From Candidatus Nanohaloarchaea archaeon (GTDB lineage: Archaea > EX4484-52 > GLR71): a stretch of 9,031 nt of DNA. The stretch spans positions 1 to 9,031 of the forward strand of contig DAOVVY010000023.1 of NCBI GenBank assembly GCA_030636885.1, read 5' to 3'. Position numbers and translations under genes: made by a program. Shown in pieces: positions 5,915-9,031 of this stretch (positions within the stretch are counted from its first letter, which is position 1; the number at the start of each line of letters is the position of its first letter). The notes beneath the pieces are model-generated. The model was not told where the DNA came from. It did no database searches and saw nothing but the letters and a program-made list of their open reading frames with translations.

Positions 5915-7618
5915 ATGGAACGTTTCAATTCAAAGACCACACGAAAAGACAGAAGGACAATAGCCTATTTTAGCATGGAAATAGGCATTGACGAAAAAAT
6001 CCCAACTTATAGTGGTGGTCTTGGAATTCTTGCAGGAGATACGATAAAAAGCTGTGCAGACCTTAATGTGCCAGTAGTCGCAATCACCTTATTGTACAGG
6101 AAAGGTTATTTCCAACAGAAACTGGATGCACAAGGTAACCAGACCGAACAGGGTGTAGAATGGAAACCCGAACAATTTCTTAAGAGATTGGATAAGACCA
6201 TAACAGTCAACATAGAAGGAAGACAGGTTCATGTTGCCGCATGGCAATATGACGTAAAAGGTGCAGATGACTACAGTGTCCCCCTAATATACCTAGACAC
6301 AGACCTTGAAGAGAACAATGAAACAGACAGACGCATAACTCATCACCTTTACGGAGGGGACCAGAGATACAGGCTCCAGCAAGAGATAGTCCTCGGAATA
6401 GGTGGAATACGGACCATTGAGAATTTAGGTTACAGGAACATAAAGAAATATCACATGAATGAAGGTCATTCAAGTCTTCTAGTTCTTGAGCTCTTGAGAA
6501 AAAACAGTATAAACTCTGAAATGTTAAACCTTAAAAACAAAAACTGCATAAGAGAACGATGCGTGTTCACCACACACACACCGGTTCCCGCAGGTCACGA
6601 CCAATATGATTTCAATCTTGTGAAAGAAGTGGTCGGCGACATAATACCATTCAATGAACTTGAAACGAAATGCCACAACGGAAAACTTAACATGACATAT
6701 CTTGCTTTAGACAATAGCCAATACATAAATGGTGTCGCAAAAAAGCACGGCGAAGTATCAAGAGACATGTTCCCAGGATACCTTATAGATTCAATCACAA
6801 ACGGTGTGCACTCAGTAACATGGACCTCGAAACATTTCAGCAAACTTTATGACAGATACATACCTGGCTGGAAAAATGATTCATTCACATTAAGATATGC
6901 CTTAAACATTCCAGGCGATGAAATCTGGGACGCACACATCAAAGCAAAGAAAGACCTTTTCGACTACATAAAGAAAACTACCGGCACAGACATGAAACCG
7001 GAAGTGTTCACAATAGGTTTCGCAAGACGTAGCACTGCCTACAAACGGGCAGACCTTCTGTTCTCAAGCATAGAGAGACTCAAAAAGATAGCAAAAGATG
7101 TAGGAGAGATACAGATCATATACGGCGGTAAAGCGCACCCAAATGATGGTACCGGAAAAGACCTCATAAGAAACATATTCAAAGATATGGAAGACTTAAA
7201 AGGCAAGATAAGATGCGTATACCTAGAAAATTATGACATAGAGATTGCAAAGAAGATGGTCTCAGGCGTAGACATCTGGTTAAACACACCACTCAGACCT
7301 CTTGAGGCATCGGGAACATCAGGCATGAAAGCCTGCCACAACGGTATACCGAACCTGAGCATCCCGGACGGTTGGTGGCTTGAAGGGCATCTGGAAGACA
7401 TAACCGGCTGGTCGATAGGCGACAAGAATCCGGACAATTCAAGATGTGACGACGCAAAAGACCTGTATGACAAACTGGAACATCAGATACTACCTAAATA
7501 CTACAAAGACAGGAAAGCATGGACCAACATAATGAAACATTCAATCGCATTCAACGCATCATTCTTCAACACACACAGAATGATACATCAGTATGTTCTC
7601 AATGCATATTTCAGGTAA
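5915..7618 (+). CDS. Alpha-glucan (glycogen/maltodextrin) phosphorylase, short form, GT35
   Basis: A complete 567-residue alpha-glucan phosphorylase. It releases glucose-1-phosphate from the ends of alpha-1,4-glucans using phosphate and pyridoxal phosphate. The N-terminus has YFSMEIGI and TYSGGLGILAGDT, followed by the GGDQRYRLQQEIVLGIGG region, HMNEGHSSLL, TTHTPVPAGHDQYDF and DSITNGVHSVTW. The second half carries IGFARRSTAYKRADLL and the cofactor motif ASGTSGMKA, in which K472 is the lysine that binds pyridoxal phosphate; PDGWWLEGH follows. All signature blocks are present with no frameshift. At 567 residues it is far shorter than muscle or E. coli enzymes (about 800-840). It belongs to the 'more P-ylases' form seen in archaea and some bacteria, and lacks the N-terminal regulatory extension. 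The chosen start is supported by AGGTA (5904-5908) and the TATA box. It appears to be a single-gene unit ended by a T-tract. Confidence 0.95.
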   Translation: MERFNSKTTRKDRRTIAYFSMEIGIDEKIPTYSGGLGILAGDTIKSCADLNVPVVAITLLYRKGYFQQKLDAQGNQTEQGVEWKPEQFLKRLDKTITVNIEGRQVHVAAWQYDVKGADDYSVPLIYLDTDLEENNETDRRITHHLYGGDQRYRLQQEIVLGIGGIRTIENLGYRNIKKYHMNEGHSSLLVLELLRKNSINSEMLNLKNKNCIRERCVFTTHTPVPAGHDQYDFNLVKEVVGDIIPFNELETKCHNGKLNMTYLALDNSQYINGVAKKHGEVSRDMFPGYLIDSITNGVHSVTWTSKHFSKLYDRYIPGWKNDSFTLRYALNIPGDEIWDAHIKAKKDLFDYIKKTTGTDMKPEVFTIGFARRSTAYKRADLLFSSIERLKKIAKDVGEIQIIYGGKAHPNDGTGKDLIRNIFKDMEDLKGKIRCVYLENYDIEIAKKMVSGVDIWLNTPLRPLEASGTSGMKACHNGIPNLSIPDGWWLEGHLEDITGWSIGDKNPDNSRCDDAKDLYDKLEHQILPKYYKDRKAWTNIMKHSIAFNASFFNTHRMIHQYVLNAYFR

Positions 7619-7624
7619 ATATTA

Positions 7625-7631
7625 TTTTTTT
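7625..7631 (+). terminator. T-tract terminator after the phosphorylase gene
   Basis: Seven T residues starting 7 bp after the phosphorylase stop codon, followed by more T-rich sequence (TTTTT at 7641-7645 and TTTT at 7657-7660). No hairpin is evident, as expected for archaeal oligo-T termination. It separates this gene from the hyp operon. Confidence 0.5.
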
Positions 7632-7675
7632 AAAACATTATTTTTCAAATTCTATATTTTTCCAAAAAACCAACA

Positions 7676-7683
7676 TTTAATAA
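7676..7683 (+). promoter_or_regulatory. TATA box of the hyp operon
   Basis: TTTAATAA centred about 26 bp before the hypC ATG at 7706, with no Shine-Dalgarno site in between. A leaderless hypC start is likely. Confidence 0.5.
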
Positions 7684-7705
7684 TCTTCTAATTGAATATA
7701 AAATC

Positions 7706-7891
7706 ATGTGCCTTGCAATCCCTGGAAAAGTCATAAAGATAGATGATGATAACGCAACCATAGACTATGACGGCATAAAAAAACAGGCAAAGATAACGCT
7801 TGTGTCACCAAATATTGGAGACTACGTCTTAGTGCATGCAGGATTTGCGATTGAGATCCTGAAAAAGGACAGAAAAGACGATACAATTTAA
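7706..7891 (+). CDS. hypC: Hydrogenase maturation chaperone HypC
   Basis: A 61-residue HypC/HupF/HypG family protein. It starts with the hallmark MCLAIPGKV, whose Cys2 is essential: with HypD it holds the iron atom while the Fe(CN)2CO group of [NiFe] hydrogenases is assembled, and it then carries this group to the large-subunit precursor. The C-terminal GDYVLVHAGFAIEIL (about 38-52) is the other conserved block, forming the small beta-barrel and its following helix. It is slightly shorter than the usual 75-90 residues because the variable C-terminal tail is reduced. It is the first gene of a hypC-hypD-hypE operon, and its stop codon directly abuts hypD. Confidence 0.96.
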   Translation: MCLAIPGKVIKIDDDNATIDYDGIKKQAKITLVSPNIGDYVLVHAGFAIEILKKDRKDDTI

Positions 7892-7894
7892 GTG

Positions 7895-8947
7895 ATGCCT
7901 GTGGATACCGATACCAAGAACATTATATCAGAGATAAAAGAGATAGCAAAAGATATCAACCGACCAATAAAGATTATGGAAGTCTGCGGCACACACACAC
8001 AAGCGATAGCAAAATATGGAATAAAATCAATCCTGCCAAAAAACATCATTCTTGTAAGCGGACCCGGATGTCCGGTCTGTGTCACACCGCAAAAGACAAT
8101 AGATTCAGCAGTAAGACTTGCCAATAATGGAATACCCATTGCCACATACGGCGACATGCTAAAAGTACCAGGTACCGAGATGTCTTTAGAAGTTGCAAAA
8201 GAGAATGGGAAAAAAGTATTCATCGTAGAATCAACAATCGATGCACTCAAACTAAAAACACAATACCCAAATCTAGTCTTTCTTGCAATAGGTTTTGAGA
8301 CGACAACACCGATGACTGCCTGGGCAGTCAAGAACGGTCTTGACATCATATGCGCACACAAGACGATACCTGAAGCCATGAACCTGATAGTCTCAGACCC
8401 AAATAATAAGATAGACGGTTTCCTGAACCCCGGTCATGTATCATCTATTATCGGCACAAGACCTTACAGAGACATCAATGCACCACAAGTCATAGCAGGT
8501 TTTGAACCCGAAGACATCATAAAATCCATACTGATGCTCCTGAAACAGATTAAGGCAGATAGAAAGGAAGTCGAAAATAATTACACTAAAATTGTAAATG
8601 ATGCAGGCAACAAGAAAGCACAAGATATTGTATCTGAAGTGTTTGAACAATGCGACTCAGAATGGCGTGGCATAGGAATTATAAAGGACAGCGGCCTGAA
8701 ACTAAAAAAAGAATACCAACCTCATGACGCTATAGAAAAATACAGAGACCTACTGAAACATCTCCCCGAACCGAAAGACAACAAAGGATGTAAATGTGCA
8801 GATGTCATAATGGGAATCATAGAACCAAAAAAATGCCCATTATTCTCAAAAGTGTGCACACCAGATAACCCAACCGGACCTTGCATGGTGGGTACTGAAA
8901 GCGCATGTAAGATTGCATATAAATACAGAGGTGAAGACAATGCCTGA
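7895..8947 (+). CDS. hypD: Hydrogenase maturation protein HypD
   Basis: A 350-residue HypD, an iron-sulfur protein that with HypC forms the scaffold on which iron receives its cyanide and CO ligands during [NiFe] hydrogenase maturation. The family motifs are intact: MEVCGTHT (C31), GPGCPVCVTP (C59, C62) and GFETTTP. The C-terminal cluster region GCKC...CPLF...C...GPCMVG has cysteines at 299, 301, 314, 321, 330 and 338; four of these should bind the [4Fe-4S] cluster. The hypC stop is followed directly by GTG-ATG, so translation could begin at GTG 7892 or ATG 7895. I chose the ATG. No Shine-Dalgarno site is visible, so coupling to hypC translation is likely. Its last 8 bp overlap hypE. Confidence 0.96.
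   Translation: MPVDTDTKNIISEIKEIAKDINRPIKIMEVCGTHTQAIAKYGIKSILPKNIILVSGPGCPVCVTPQKTIDSAVRLANNGIPIATYGDMLKVPGTEMSLEVAKENGKKVFIVESTIDALKLKTQYPNLVFLAIGFETTTPMTAWAVKNGLDIICAHKTIPEAMNLIVSDPNNKIDGFLNPGHVSSIIGTRPYRDINAPQVIAGFEPEDIIKSILMLLKQIKADRKEVENNYTKIVNDAGNKKAQDIVSEVFEQCDSEWRGIGIIKDSGLKLKKEYQPHDAIEKYRDLLKHLPEPKDNKGCKCADVIMGIIEPKKCPLFSKVCTPDNPTGPCMVGTESACKIAYKYRGEDNA
8928..8934 (+). promoter_or_regulatory. Strong Shine-Dalgarno site of hypE
   Basis: GAGGTGA inside the end of hypD, five bases before the hypE ATG at 8940. This is the best ribosome site in the window and implies a 16S rRNA tail complementary to it. Confidence 0.7.
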
Positions 8948-9031
8948 AAAGACAATCAAACTTAAGCACGGTGATGGCGGCACACCAATGTCAGACCTGA
9001 TATCAGGCATAAGGCAATCCCTTGAATTCAC
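8940..9031 (+). CDS. hypE: Hydrogenase expression/formation protein HypE (N-terminal fragment at window edge)
   Basis: Only the first 30 codons are in the window. The stretch IKLKHGDGGTPMSDLISGI (6-24) matches the typical HypE start, which has the form I-x-L-x-HG-x-GG-x-x-M-x-x-LI. HypE uses ATP to dehydrate a carbamoyl group on its C-terminal cysteine to the thiocyanate that supplies cyanide for the hydrogenase iron; HypF adds the carbamoyl group. The gene overlaps hypD by 8 bp and has a strong Shine-Dalgarno site, so the three hyp genes form one operon. The call rests on the motif together with its place after hypC-hypD. Confidence 0.85.
   Translation, partial: MPEKTIKLKHGDGGTPMSDLISGIRQSLEF

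Noticed and set aside
6207..7473. Three open frames of 80-88 codons on the minus strand inside the phosphorylase gene
   Set aside because: They are antisense to a complete, motif-rich enzyme and rich in Ser, Cys and Leu, as expected of shadow frames.
7888..8379. 163-codon open frame on the minus strand
   Set aside because: It is antisense to hypD, whose motifs are intact in the other frame; the protein looks like a shadow translation.
1..9031. tRNA or rRNA genes, CRISPR arrays, insertion sequences, or long repeats
   Set aside because: I read the gaps between genes on both strands and saw no cloverleaf, regularly spaced repeats, transposase or terminal inverted repeats. All gaps are under 130 bp.

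Overview
This 9-kb window looks archaeal. Most transcription units start with a TATA box 25-28 bp before the start codon and lack a Shine-Dalgarno site. Genes inside operons, and a few others, do carry GAGGTGA-like sites. The protein families also fit an archaeon: an Alg5-like glycosyltransferase, an archaeal-type site-2 protease, a short-form alpha-glucan phosphorylase and HypC/HypD/HypE. Base composition is mixed: hand-counted 60-bp lines range from about 27% G+C in the kinase-like gene to 58% in the phosphorylase gene. The exact lineage cannot be named from the sequence; an uncultivated DPANN or euryarchaeal group is possible.

Layout. Positions 1-859 (minus) hold a site-2-type membrane metalloprotease whose C-terminus lies outside the window. 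Divergent from it, positions 954-3619 (plus) form a tight three-gene operon: a GT2 glycosyltransferase, a four-helix EamA/SMR-like protein and a GT-C membrane glycosyltransferase. Convergent to this is a minus-strand, AT-rich, compact protein-kinase-like gene (3631-4407). Upstream of the kinase on the same strand is a rhomboid intramembrane serine protease (4453-5103). Positions 5232-5820 (plus) hold two small genes I do not recognise, apparently co-transcribed. Then follow a complete alpha-glucan phosphorylase (5915-7618) and the start of a hydrogenase-maturation operon, hypC-hypD-hypE (7706 to the window edge).

How the genes may work together. The glycosyltransferase operon has the three activities of a lipid-linked monosaccharide pathway: make a polyprenyl-phosphate sugar, flip it across the membrane, and transfer the sugar outside. 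This is the logic of bacterial ArnC, ArnE/F and ArnT, here in one short operon with a single flippase-like subunit. The phosphorylase and the hyp genes together suggest a fermentative life using stored or scavenged glucans with a [NiFe] hydrogenase, although no hydrogenase gene is in view. The two membrane proteases, the kinase and the unknown gene pair have no obvious functional link to their neighbours.
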